Below, piece after piece: positions 8,231 through 17,402 of a DNA stretch of 18,631 nt. Made by a program: the position numbers and the translations under genes. Origin of the DNA: an uncultured Bacteroidia bacterium (GTDB lineage: Bacteria; Bacteroidota; Bacteroidia; Bacteroidales; UBA932); assembly GCA_902797895.1 (NCBI GenBank), contig CADBUS010000207.1, positions 1-18,631 on the forward strand. The letters run 5' to 3'. Under the pieces are notes generated by a model that worked only from the letters and a program-made list of their open reading frames with translations, made no database searches and was not told where the DNA came from. The stretch's first letter is position 1; every line of letters starts with the position of its first letter.

Positions 8231-10411
8231 ATGATGAAAATGTTTAGAAAGATGAGTCCGGCGGTGCTGCTTGTGCTTTGTTCGCTCTGCTATGCAACAG
8301 TAACTACCGCTCAGCAGAAGAGAGATTTTACGCTCTCTCAACTTGCAAATAATCAGATACCTGCATCTGTGCAGAACTATCTCTACCAGCCACCTGTATG
8401 GGCTTCGGCAACAAAGCTGCTCTATACAGAAGGGTTGGCCGGCAAGCAGATGGAATATGATATTGCAACAGGAAAGAGCGCAGAGAATACCATAACATTT
8501 GCTACAACTCAGGCGAATGAGGCTACCGGCAGTTATATAGGGCGGATAATGAGCGCATTAGGCGGCTCGGCACAAAGGCGCGATATAGTAAATCCGGAGC
8601 TTAGCCCGGATGGCACAAAGATAGCCTTTACCTATCTGAACAATCTCTATGTATATGATAACCAAGGCAATACTCTTAAACAGCTAACCAAAGACGGCTC
8701 AGATGTTATTCTAAACGGCTATGCTTCTTGGGTTTACTTTGAGGAGATACTTGGCCGCGCAAGCCAATACAAAGCCTATTGGTGGAGCCCCGATAGCAAG
8801 AGCATAGCATTCTACCGCTTTGACGATTCTCAAGTGCCTATGTTCCCAATATGCGATATATCAAGCGTTAAGGAGCAGATTCAGGCAACCCATTATCCTA
8901 TGGCCGGAGAGAAAAATCCAGAGGTTAAGATAGGATTTGTAACGGTGGCAGATGGCAAAACCGTTTGGGCCGATTTCAACCATAAAGATGACCAATATTT
9001 TGGAATTCCGTTTTGGAACAGCGAATCTACCAGATTCATAGTGCCTTGGATGCCTCGCGTGCAGCAGGATCTTTTGTTCTACTCCGTAAACCCTTCAAAT
9101 GGCTCAAAAGAGGCCATTTACAAGGAGCATCAGGATACTTGGATAGATTGGCCGAGCCAGATGCAGTTTGTTGAGAACGGACTCTATATGGTGCGCAATT
9201 TTACCCTTTGGGATCAAATCTACTTCCTCTCGTTTGATGGTAAAATTCAGAAGCAGATAACCGATGGCAAGAATTGGGGAATCCGTTTTTTGAAGTTAGA
9301 TAAGAAAAAGGGAGAGATTTACTTTACAGCAAAGAGGGAGATTAGCACCAGAGTAGATGTCTATAAGGTAGCTATAAAAAATGGCAAGATAACACGCCTC
9401 TCCACAGGCGAGTATAACTACTCAGCAGTTTCTATCTCTCCAGATTTTAAGCACTTTGCAGCCATCTGTTCAAATGCTCAAACTCCTAATATGTTGGTGG
9501 TTATGCCAACAGACGGCTCGCAAAAGATGAAGGTGTTAGCCTCTGCAAAAGGAGAAGATTTTGAGAACTACAACATAGCCATCTCAAAGATGGTTTATAT
9601 TACCACTCCCGATGGCTACACCCTCCCGGGTAAAATAACTCTGCCTGTGAACTTTTCTCAGAGCAAGAGATACCCTGTTATAGTCTATATGTATGGCGGC
9701 CCTAACTCTCCTGTTGTCTCCGATAGCTGGAGCTATATATCGCGCAGCAACCAATGGTGGGCATATCAAGATGTTATACAGATTAGCATAGATCACCGCG
9801 GCAGCGGCCACGCCGGCAAGCAGGGGTGCAACTTTATGTATCGCAACTTCTTTGATATTGAGCTTAAAGACTTTATGGAGTGGGGTAAATACCTAAAGAG
9901 CCTTCCTTATGTAGATGCAGACAAGATTGGAATATACGGCTTCTCATACGGAGGCAGTATGGCAACTCTTTGTGTAACAGAGGGTAATGAGTACTTTAAG
10001 TATGGTATTGCCGGAGGTGGAGTATATGACTATATGCTCTACGACAGCCACTATACCGAGCGTTTTATGGATACTCCGCAGCGCAATCCTCAGGGATACA
10101 AGCGCACTATTATGGCGGAGAGAATTGCACGCTCCGGCTATAAGGGAGATTCTACCAACTACCTTATGCTCACTCACGGAGCGGCAGACGATAATGTTCA
10201 TATTCAGAATACTATGGCTCTTGCTCTGGAGTTGCAGAAGATGGGCTATCAGTTTGATCTTATGATATATCCAACCCAGCTGCACGGCTATAGGGGAGCG
10301 CAGGGGAGATTCTCAGACTTTTCCGACTATCGCTTCTGGTACCGCCATCTTTTGGGCTGCGAGCCTCCTAAGGAGCTTGCGGCCGCCTACGCCCCAAAGG
10401 GTAAAAAGTAG
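8231..10411 (+). CDS. Dipeptidyl peptidase IV (peptidase family S9B)
   Basis: This 726-residue exported serine peptidase would remove X-Pro (or X-Ala) dipeptides from peptide N-termini in the periplasm or at the outer membrane. It has a signal peptide (residues 1-27, cleavage likely TTA|QQ), then a beta-propeller to about residue 450, then an alpha/beta-hydrolase domain. The substrate-anchoring Glu pair is in WVYFEEILG (E171, E172). The catalytic Ser is S572 in GFSYGG, Asp is D653 in HGAADDNVH, and His is H685 in YPTQLHGYRG. All key residues are present, so it should be active. Length is typical for bacterial DPP IV (about 720). It starts 7 nt after the helicase stop and is probably co-transcribed, though the two jobs are unrelated. 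ATG at 8234 or 8240 are equally possible starts. Another S9 specificity, such as prolyl tripeptidyl peptidase, is possible. Confidence 0.88.
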   Translation: MMKMFRKMSPAVLLVLCSLCYATVTTAQQKRDFTLSQLANNQIPASVQNYLYQPPVWASATKLLYTEGLAGKQMEYDIATGKSAENTITFATTQANEATGSYIGRIMSALGGSAQRRDIVNPELSPDGTKIAFTYLNNLYVYDNQGNTLKQLTKDGSDVILNGYASWVYFEEILGRASQYKAYWWSPDSKSIAFYRFDDSQVPMFPICDISSVKEQIQATHYPMAGEKNPEVKIGFVTVADGKTVWADFNHKDDQYFGIPFWNSESTRFIVPWMPRVQQDLLFYSVNPSNGSKEAIYKEHQDTWIDWPSQMQFVENGLYMVRNFTLWDQIYFLSFDGKIQKQITDGKNWGIRFLKLDKKKGEIYFTAKREISTRVDVYKVAIKNGKITRLSTGEYNYSAVSISPDFKHFAAICSNAQTPNMLVVMPTDGSQKMKVLASAKGEDFENYNIAISKMVYITTPDGYTLPGKITLPVNFSQSKRYPVIVYMYGGPNSPVVSDSWSYISRSNQWWAYQDVIQISIDHRGSGHAGKQGCNFMYRNFFDIELKDFMEWGKYLKSLPYVDADKIGIYGFSYGGSMATLCVTEGNEYFKYGIAGGGVYDYMLYDSHYTERFMDTPQRNPQGYKRTIMAERIARSGYKGDSTNYLMLTHGAADDNVHIQNTMALALELQKMGYQFDLMIYPTQLHGYRGAQGRFSDFSDYRFWYRHLLGCEPPKELAAAYAPKGKK

Positions 10412-10421
10412 AGCAGCGGAT

Positions 10422-11600
10422 TCAACTCCCTAAAAAGCTACTGAGCAGCTCAATAAGTTCAAAAACAGAGTTTGCGATATAAGCGGTAAGGCTCCCTATA
10501 ATGGGGAGCTTTGCTGTTATAATGGAGAGTATTGCAGAGTAGAGTCCGGCGGTTACGGCAGGCACTATCGTAACGGAACTTATAAGAGCTATTTTAGAGC
10601 TGCCGCCAAAAAAGTATAAAACTATTGGAAGCGTAAAGGCTTGACATACAATGCTAAGGCCAAGCAGGCAGAAAAAGCCGTAGAGTACCTTTTCTGCTAT
10701 CAGGCAGAGAGGGCGCGGTATCTTCATTTGCTTTGCTCCTCTTCCAAAATGTGAGGAGAAGCGTTTTACGGAACTCTCAATGGTGGAAAAGCATAGGGCA
10801 ATGCCGCAAACAGCCGCAAACGAGAGCATAAAGCCTATCTCACTCAGGCTTTTGGGGCTGAAAAAGAGTACTATTATGGCAGCAAGAGAGATGGAAGCAA
10901 GCCTGTTTTTGCGGGCAAATATGTAGCTGCTGAATTTCCAGACCACAAGCATAATTGCGGCTCTTGTAACGGATGGAGAAAAGCCTGTAATGTAGGCATA
11001 TACAAATATGGCAAGGCTGTTTGCGGCAACTATCCCCAATCTTGGCACTCCGCCCTTTGCAAGCAGGGCTGTAAGCAGGGAGAGTAGCCCCCATATTGCC
11101 CCCACGTGCATACCGGAGAGGGCCAGGGCGTGGCTCGCTCCGCTTTTGCGCATCTGCTCTATGGTGGTGGGGGAGAGGGAGCTTTTATCGCCAATTAAAA
11201 GGGCGGAGGCCATTGCCCTATGCTCCTCTTTCTCAATAACATCTGCTATTTTTGCCGTAATGGTTTCTCTTATTTTCTGCCTGCTGCCTTCTCCCTTTTC
11301 CGCAATCTTTTTTAGGGTGCTGTTGTTGAGATATGGGGCGTAGGCGGCTCTCTTTGCCGCAATGCCTCTCTCTGCTCCAAGCAAAAAGAATGTGAGAGAT
11401 ATTACAATGGCAAAGAGGGGCTCAAACCTCTTGGCCTGCAATCTCCACCTCAATCTTATATCTGTATAAAGTGCTGCAAAAAAAAGGATTATACTAAAAA
11501 CAAGTAGAAGGAGAGAGTTTTTGGGAATTGCTCCAAAAGCAGAGGCAACTGCCACTCCGCCCATAAACGAGAGAGATAATATCAAATCCAACCTCATCAT
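10422..11600 (-). CDS. comEC: Short ComEC/Rec2-type membrane protein
   Basis: This is a 392-residue polytopic inner-membrane protein carrying the ComEC_N core, the channel thought to pass single-stranded DNA during natural transformation. With numbering from a TTG two codons upstream, LIGDKSSLS is at 137-145, the hallmark ASHALALSGMHVG at 157-169 and PSVTRAAIM at 211-219. Three hydrophobic helices precede the core. Compared with full ComEC proteins (about 700-800 residues) two parts are missing: the OB-fold segment between the N-terminal helices and the core, and the C-terminal metallo-beta-lactamase-like nuclease domain. The downstream DNA encodes DPP IV on the other strand, so no lost tail is visible. 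ATG at 11600 was chosen over TTG at 11606; ATG at 11597 is also possible. It follows the glutaminyl cyclase gene by 25 nt. A competence role is uncertain for so reduced a protein. Confidence 0.75.
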   Translation of the reverse strand: MMRLDLILSLSFMGGVAVASAFGAIPKNSLLLLVFSIILFFAALYTDIRLRWRLQAKRFEPLFAIVISLTFFLLGAERGIAAKRAAYAPYLNNSTLKKIAEKGEGSRQKIRETITAKIADVIEKEEHRAMASALLIGDKSSLSPTTIEQMRKSGASHALALSGMHVGAIWGLLSLLTALLAKGGVPRLGIVAANSLAIFVYAYITGFSPSVTRAAIMLVVWKFSSYIFARKNRLASISLAAIIVLFFSPKSLSEIGFMLSFAAVCGIALCFSTIESSVKRFSSHFGRGAKQMKIPRPLCLIAEKVLYGFFCLLGLSIVCQAFTLPIVLYFFGGSSKIALISSVTIVPAVTAGLYSAILSIITAKLPIIGSLTAYIANSVFELIELLSSFLGS

Positions 11601-11625
11601 ATCCAACCCCTCATTTACTCTTTCT

Positions 11626-12432
11626 TTAAGGTTTAGCTATCTTGTAAAGGCGTGGCCAATATTTGCCGGTTATATATATGCTCTTGTCTAATGGATTGTA
11701 GGCTATGCCGTTAAGAACATCTGTAGCCTTTGTCCTGAGCTTTTGCGGCAATATGTTTGCGCACTCTATAATATCTGTAACAACTCCGGTAGCAGGATCT
11801 ATAATCACTATATTGTCAGATAGATATACATTTGCCCAAATTTTGCCCTCTATCCATTCAAGCTCATTGAGATATTCAAGCGGCTTGCCGTTCAGCGTAA
11901 CATTCAGCCTGCTTGTGCAGTAGAGCGATGCCGGATCCATAAAGTAGAGCTGCGAGCTTCCATCGCTCATTATAATGTTCTTGCCATCTGTTGTAATTCC
12001 CCAGCCCTCAGTAGGGTAGGAGGCTTTACCCACCTCTTTGAGTTTCTTCTCCGGATTGTTGAGGGTATAAACAAAGCAGATATGCTCCATCCAAGTAAGT
12101 ATGTATAAATTCTGCCCAAAGGCGCAGGAGCCCTCAATAAAGTATTTCTTGTTGAATTTCCACTTTCGTATCCACTTGCCTGTCTGCAAATTAACCATAA
12201 TAAGGTGGCTCTGCCCATATTGGCCGGTGGTTTCCCACAGCTGCCCGTCTAAAAAAAAGAGCCCTTGGGTGTATGAGCCAATATCGTGAGGAAATTCTGC
12301 CAATACCTTAATTTTATGCACTTTAGCTTTTGCTTGCGCCTGCATCTGCTCTGTGGCACCAACCAGCAAGGCCAGCACAAGGGTGCATACCAAAAGTGGA
12401 GTTGTAAATATCTTTTTTCTACCGTAATACAT
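11626..12432 (-). CDS. Glutaminyl-peptide cyclotransferase (plant-type, beta-propeller)
   Basis: This 268-residue exported enzyme converts N-terminal Gln of proteins or peptides to pyroglutamate. The family pattern is clear throughout: SYTQGL (53-58), WETTGQYG (66-73), EGWG (142-145), SDGS (156-159), LNELE (188-192), LNGIAY (240-245) and TGKYWP (255-260), as in the plant-type five-bladed propeller enzymes. The N-terminus has basic residues, a hydrophobic helix (about 10-25) and a likely signal peptidase site near MQA|QAK. ATG at 12432 was chosen because it places the basic residues directly before the signal helix; the longer frame opens only with TTG at 12447. It lies 27 nt after pyrG and 25 nt before the comEC-like gene, probably one operon. 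Bacteroidales export many proteins beginning with Gln, which gives this enzyme its likely substrates. Confidence 0.9.
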   Translation of the reverse strand: MYYGRKKIFTTPLLVCTLVLALLVGATEQMQAQAKAKVHKIKVLAEFPHDIGSYTQGLFFLDGQLWETTGQYGQSHLIMVNLQTGKWIRKWKFNKKYFIEGSCAFGQNLYILTWMEHICFVYTLNNPEKKLKEVGKASYPTEGWGITTDGKNIIMSDGSSQLYFMDPASLYCTSRLNVTLNGKPLEYLNELEWIEGKIWANVYLSDNIVIIDPATGVVTDIIECANILPQKLRTKATDVLNGIAYNPLDKSIYITGKYWPRLYKIAKP

Positions 12433-12459
12433 CTGCTCTCTCCCCAATTTAGCCTCTAA

Positions 12460-14132
<1,673 letters not shown>

Positions 14133-14141
14133 ACCATTTTA

Positions 14142-14149
14142 TATATTTG
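14142..14149 (+). promoter_or_regulatory. Thiamine operon promoter (-7 box)
   Basis: TATATTTG matches the -7 consensus exactly and ends 5 nt before the first paired base of the TPP aptamer, so transcription should start just at the aptamer's 5' edge. The -33 region is a weaker T-rich TTTTTA at 14115-14120, which lies within the spacer of the divergent pyrG promoter. Confidence 0.7.
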
Positions 14150-14153
14150 CCGC

Positions 14154-14226
14154 CGCTTAGGGGTGCCGTAAGGCTGAGATTATACCCTTGGAACCTGATG
14201 CGGTTAGTACCGCCGTAGGGAGAGCA
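14154..14226 (+). ncRNA. TPP riboswitch (THI element) aptamer
   Basis: This aptamer binds thiamine pyrophosphate and represses the genes behind it. Conserved blocks are visible in order: GGGGTGCC (14160-14167), GGCTGAGA (14172-14179), ACCCTTGGAACCTGAT (14184-14199) and CGTAGGGA (14214-14221). Helices can be drawn: P1 14155-14158 with 14222-14225; P2 14160-14164 with 14184-14188; P3 reduced to GCC/GGC (14165-14167, 14172-14174) around a GTAA tetraloop; P5 14200-14203 with 14210-14213. It precedes a TonB receptor gene by 46 nt. No intrinsic terminator follows, so control is probably at translation. Confidence 0.95.
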
Positions 14227-14238
14227 GAGAACCTTATC

Positions 14239-14274
14239 ATTCCTAAGCATTTGAATTAAAAATGTTTACAAATG
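14239..14274 (+). promoter_or_regulatory. Candidate expression platform of the TPP riboswitch
   Basis: Bases 14239-14248 (ATTCCTAAGC) can pair with 14155-14164 (GCTTAGGGGT) over 10 bp including two G-U pairs. This would break the aptamer's P1 and P2 helices. Directly after, CATTTG (14248-14253) is the reverse complement of CAAATG (14269-14274), which contains the receptor start codon. With P1 formed, the start hairpin can close fully; with the alternative pairing, base 14248 is taken. This is a drawn model only; no energies were computed. Confidence 0.45.
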
Positions 14275-16587
14275 AAGAGGCTCTTTTTTTATTTTAAGAC
14301 TTTTTGTGTCAAGGCTATAGCAATTTTTGCTGCTCTTTTTTTTATGCCGATAGTTTCATCTGCTACCTATGGCGGCAACACTCTGCCCATAAACCCCATA
14401 AACCCCATAAACACAGATACGCTCTCTCTTAAAAAATTAGACAGCATAATAATATCCTCCTCCAATGTGGGGAGCAAAACTCCTGTGGCAAAAAGCTCCC
14501 TCACTCGCGCAGAGCTTCTTTCGCGCCCTGCATCTCACTCACTCCCAATGCTGCTTGGTTTGGAGCCGTCGGTAGTGGCAACAACAGAGGGGGGCTTGGG
14601 GCTCGGATATAGCAAGTTTTCCGTAAGAGGCTCAGATGCCTCGCGCACAAACATAACTCTCAATGGCATAGCAATTAACGATGGCGAGAGCCAGGAGGTC
14701 TTTTGGGTAAATATGCCCTCCCTCTCCAACTCTCTCCAATCTGTTCAGCTGCAAAGAGGAGTGGGAACATCATCCAACGGGCCCGGCTCATTTGGGGCTA
14801 CTATGAATATGCTTACCAAAAGCTCCTCTGCCCAATCATACGCCACAGCCGATTTCTCCTTTGGCTCATACAGCACATATATGACCTCTCTAACTGCCGG
14901 AACAGGAGAGCTTAAAAGTGGCGCAGACAACAGATTCTCTTTAGATATAGCCCTTGCTCACAACAAAACAAAAGGATATATAAGAAATGCCAAGGCCAAC
15001 CTCAACTCTCTCTTTTTGAGCGGCTCTTGGCGTAACACAAAGAATCTGCTGAGGCTCATATACATAATAGGAGACCAAAAGACAGGTATAACCTGGGAGG
15101 GATGCCCAATAGAGATATACCCAAAAGATCGCCGCTACAATGTGGCAGGCGAGTATAAAGATGATGAGGGGCGGATAAAGTACTACGATAACGAAACAGA
15201 CAATTACACCCAGCACCATCTTCAACTGCACTACATACGCCATATATCAGATTATCTGAACTTTAAGGCAACACTCCACTATACTAAAGGAGACGGATAC
15301 TATCAGAATTACAAATACGATACAAAGTTTTCAAAGTATGGTATTGAGAATCAGATAATAAGCGGAGTGGTGTATAAAAAGAGCGATTTCATAATCCGCC
15401 AGAGTATGGATAACAACTACTATGCAGGTCTGTTGAATCTAAACTATCAGAAGGGAGGGTTACAGATAAACAGCGGAGTAAATATATCTTATTACGATGG
15501 CGACCACTTTGGCAATCTCCTCTGGAGCAAGTACAACGCCAATATACCTGATAATTACAGCTGGTATTCCAACAATGGTAAAAAGAGAGAGGCAAGCGCA
15601 TTTGTAAAGGCGGAATATGAATTGGGAGAGGGATTTACAGCCTTTGCCGATATTCAGCTGCGCCATATAGGCTTTGATTTGAGCGGAATGGATAAAGATT
15701 TTGTGGCTCTGGATAACAAGGCAAAGTACAATTTTCTGAATCCCAAGGCAGGAATAAACTATCGTATAAACAACAACAGCAGGCTCTATTTCTCACTCTC
15801 ATCTGCCCATCGCGAGCCGAGCCGCAGCGATATAAAAGAGAGCATTAAGGCCGGCAAAACCAAAGAGCTAAAGAGTGAGGCAATGTTAGATTACGAGCTT
15901 GGGTATCAATATAGTAACGGCCATTTTGCAGCCTCTGTAAACCTCTATGCAATGGAGTATAAGAATCAACTTGTTGCAACCGGCCGTCTTACAGAAACCG
16001 GCTATGTTATACAGGAGAACATACCAAAAAGCTATCGCCGAGGAATAGAGTTGGCGTTAGCGTGGCGCCCTGTTCAACGCTTTGATATTGCGGCAAATGC
16101 AACAATATCCAGAAACAGGCTTAAAAATTACACCCTCTTTTTAGATGCCTACAACAATGCAACAGATTGGCTGCCTGTGCCACAGCACAAGCTATTTCTT
16201 AAAAGCTCGCATCTTACTCTCTCACCGGAGTTTATAGCCGCTGCGGTTGCTACATACTCTCCTATGGAGAGTGCAGAAATAGCCCTGCGCGGCAAGTATG
16301 TGGGAGAGCAGTATTTGGATAACTCCTCTATGGAGGTGGCAAAAGTGCCATCATATTTTGTGGCCTCGCTGGAGCTATCCAAGGCATTCCGCCTCACAAA
16401 AAGAGAGGATGGCAGAGGTCGCCTGAAAGCATCGCTCTGTGTAGATAATCTCTTTAACAACAAATACTACTCATACGGTTGGATTTATCGTGCTGTTTTT
16501 GAAGACCACTCACCGGACTATGTAGAAAAGGGAGTATATTCACAAGCCCCGATTCACTTTATAGCCAAACTATCGCTGAGTTTCTAA
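14272..16587 (+). CDS. TonB-dependent outer-membrane receptor, probably for thiamine
   Basis: This 771-residue receptor would bring thiamine across the outer membrane using TonB energy. A signal peptide covers about residues 1-31 (SSA|TYGG). A plug domain follows (about 50-185), with SKFSVRGSDASRTNITLNGI and RGVGTSSNGPGSFGATMNM typical of plugs. A beta-barrel then runs to a terminal Phe (IAKLSLSF), as outer-membrane insertion expects. There is no carboxypeptidase-like N-terminal domain and no obvious TonB box. Substrate assignment rests on the TPP riboswitch directly upstream and pnuT directly downstream, the arrangement known from Bacteroides thiamine uptake loci. Residues 39-47 are a perfect PIN triple repeat. 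The ATG at 14272 lies within a possible sequestering hairpin. Confidence 0.88.
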   Translation: MKRLFFYFKTFCVKAIAIFAALFFMPIVSSATYGGNTLPINPINPINTDTLSLKKLDSIIISSSNVGSKTPVAKSSLTRAELLSRPASHSLPMLLGLEPSVVATTEGGLGLGYSKFSVRGSDASRTNITLNGIAINDGESQEVFWVNMPSLSNSLQSVQLQRGVGTSSNGPGSFGATMNMLTKSSSAQSYATADFSFGSYSTYMTSLTAGTGELKSGADNRFSLDIALAHNKTKGYIRNAKANLNSLFLSGSWRNTKNLLRLIYIIGDQKTGITWEGCPIEIYPKDRRYNVAGEYKDDEGRIKYYDNETDNYTQHHLQLHYIRHISDYLNFKATLHYTKGDGYYQNYKYDTKFSKYGIENQIISGVVYKKSDFIIRQSMDNNYYAGLLNLNYQKGGLQINSGVNISYYDGDHFGNLLWSKYNANIPDNYSWYSNNGKKREASAFVKAEYELGEGFTAFADIQLRHIGFDLSGMDKDFVALDNKAKYNFLNPKAGINYRINNNSRLYFSLSSAHREPSRSDIKESIKAGKTKELKSEAMLDYELGYQYSNGHFAASVNLYAMEYKNQLVATGRLTETGYVIQENIPKSYRRGIELALAWRPVQRFDIAANATISRNRLKNYTLFLDAYNNATDWLPVPQHKLFLKSSHLTLSPEFIAAAVATYSPMESAEIALRGKYVGEQYLDNSSMEVAKVPSYFVASLELSKAFRLTKREDGRGRLKASLCVDNLFNNKYYSYGWIYRAVFEDHSPDYVEKGVYSQAPIHFIAKLSLSF
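14386..14412 (+). repeat. Three perfect 9-bp tandem repeats inside the receptor gene
   Basis: CCCATAAAC occurs three times head to tail, in frame, encoding (Pro-Ile-Asn)x3 in the flexible region between the signal peptide and the plug. Slippage would add or remove whole PIN units without breaking the frame. Confidence 0.85.
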
Positions 16588-16591
16588 GATC

Positions 16592-16599
16592 TTATTTTG
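16592..16599 (+). promoter_or_regulatory. Weak candidate internal promoter before pnuT
   Basis: TTATTTTG differs from TAnnTTTG at one fixed position and is followed by TAGCAG, as is the -7 box at 4516. It lies in the 45-nt gap between receptor and pnuT. No -33 element is evident. If active it would give riboswitch-independent expression of pnuT. Confidence 0.2.
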
Positions 16600-16632
16600 T
16601 AGCAGGTGTAACTTAATGGCAGATAAGGTATT

Positions 16633-17325
16633 ATGTTGGAGATAAAGGCATATTTGGCAGAGCACTTTTTAGAGATATTCTCCCTTGTAACGGGAGCAAT
16701 CTACCTCATATTGGAGATAAAGCAAAAGAATGTAATGTGGGTAGTCTGCATAATCTCCTCATCTGTAGCAGCAATGCTCTTTTTCCGCCAGCGCCTCTTT
16801 GGCTCTATGGCCCTCAATATCTACTATATCTTTACCGCCTTTTGGGGGCTTTGGAGCTGGATGAGAGATTCCCAAGCATTAAAACAGGCAAAGAATCAAC
16901 ACACAGAATATCAATACTCTGCAAAGCAACAGACAGAACTGCAAGATACTGCAAAGCAGCAATCAGCCCCCCTTCAAACGGAATCACAACAAACAATTCA
17001 TATCAGGCGCCTAACAAAAAGTGTTGCAATCCTCTCTGCCGTAGCATTCATAATAGCCACCCCATTCCTAAAGCAACTGCTTATTCTGTTGGAGGGAGGG
17101 AGTACCACCCTCGATTCTATGGTCTTTATGCTTAGCATAATAGCAACTATTTGGCTTGTAAAGAGCTACTTGGAGCAGTGGCTGCTCTGGATTTTGGCAG
17201 ACCTTCTCTCCACCGCAATGTGCATCACTCAGCAAATGTACTGGATGGCAGCCCTCTACGCAATGTACTCGGTGGTAGCCATCTACGGCTACCGCCATTG
17301 GAAACGCCACGGCGTTTATGTGTAA
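16633..17325 (+). CDS. pnuT: PnuT, PnuC-family thiamine transporter
   Basis: This is a 230-residue inner-membrane transporter of the PnuC family, most likely carrying thiamine, to be trapped as TPP inside the cell. Hydrophobic helices flank VTGAIYLILEIKQKNVMWVVCIISSS, and WGLWSW (71-76) carries the WxxW motif of the family. The C-terminal half has further helices, ending in the basic RHWKRH. The thiamine assignment comes from the upstream TPP riboswitch and receptor gene; nicotinamide riboside transport is the alternative within the family. Between the two halves lies a polar insert (about 79-122) with three degenerate AKQQ-type repeats, unusual for so small a transporter. The gene starts 45 nt after the receptor stop, and no thiamine pyrophosphokinase gene follows. 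Confidence 0.88.
   Translation: MLEIKAYLAEHFLEIFSLVTGAIYLILEIKQKNVMWVVCIISSSVAAMLFFRQRLFGSMALNIYYIFTAFWGLWSWMRDSQALKQAKNQHTEYQYSAKQQTELQDTAKQQSAPLQTESQQTIHIRRLTKSVAILSAVAFIIATPFLKQLLILLEGGSTTLDSMVFMLSIIATIWLVKSYLEQWLLWILADLLSTAMCITQQMYWMAALYAMYSVVAIYGYRHWKRHGVYV
16888..16980 (+). repeat. Degenerate 30-33 bp repeats encoding a Gln-rich insert in PnuT
   Basis: Units beginning GCAAAG at 16888, 16921 and 16951 encode AKNQHTEYQYS, AKQQTELQDT and AKQQSAPLQT. They are in frame, strongly hydrophilic, and lie in a loop between membrane segments. Confidence 0.65.
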
Positions 17326-17375
17326 AGTGTAGCATATAGCTTCTGCCACTCAGCCCAATCTCTCCTCTATTTTTG

Positions 17376-17383
17376 TATATTTG
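17376..17383 (+). promoter_or_regulatory. Promoter -7 box for the kinase-murQ unit
   Basis: TATATTTG, an exact match to TAnnTTTG, is followed by GTAG as at the HAMP-gene promoter. Transcription would start near 17388, about 15 nt before the ATG at 17403. No good -33 element is visible. It shows the kinase gene can be expressed apart from the riboswitch-controlled operon upstream, and it rules out the in-frame TTG at 17373 as start. Confidence 0.6.
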
Positions 17384-17402
17384 TAGTCTAAAAATTTTTA
17401 AT

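Noticed and set aside
9944..10285. Long antisense frames inside DPP IV, pyrG and other genes
   Set aside because: They are shadows of strongly conserved genes and lack domain-like sequence.
10412..10460. Terminator between the convergent DPP IV and comEC genes
   Set aside because: Only 10 nt separate the stops, and the nearest inverted repeat (AGCT...AGCT) is 4 bp without a T tract.
10422..11600. Frameshift or assembly error as cause of the short ComEC
   Set aside because: Flanking DNA on both sides is fully accounted for by intact genes, leaving no room for missing domains.
11601..11606. TTG start for the ComEC-like protein
   Set aside because: Two ATG codons lie 6 and 9 nt further in, and nothing conserved is lost.
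12433..12447. TTG start for the glutaminyl cyclase
   Set aside because: ATG at 12432 gives a complete signal peptide with basic residues directly before the hydrophobic helix; no reason to prefer TTG.
14262..14297. Short overlapping frame (11 codons) that starts before and overlaps the receptor start
   Set aside because: Too short and without supporting signal; an ATG in A/T-rich leader is expected by chance.
17373..17402. Upstream TTG start for the amino-sugar kinase (ten extra residues)
   Set aside because: The codons overlap the TATATTTG promoter box, and ATG at 17403 begins at the conserved first strand.
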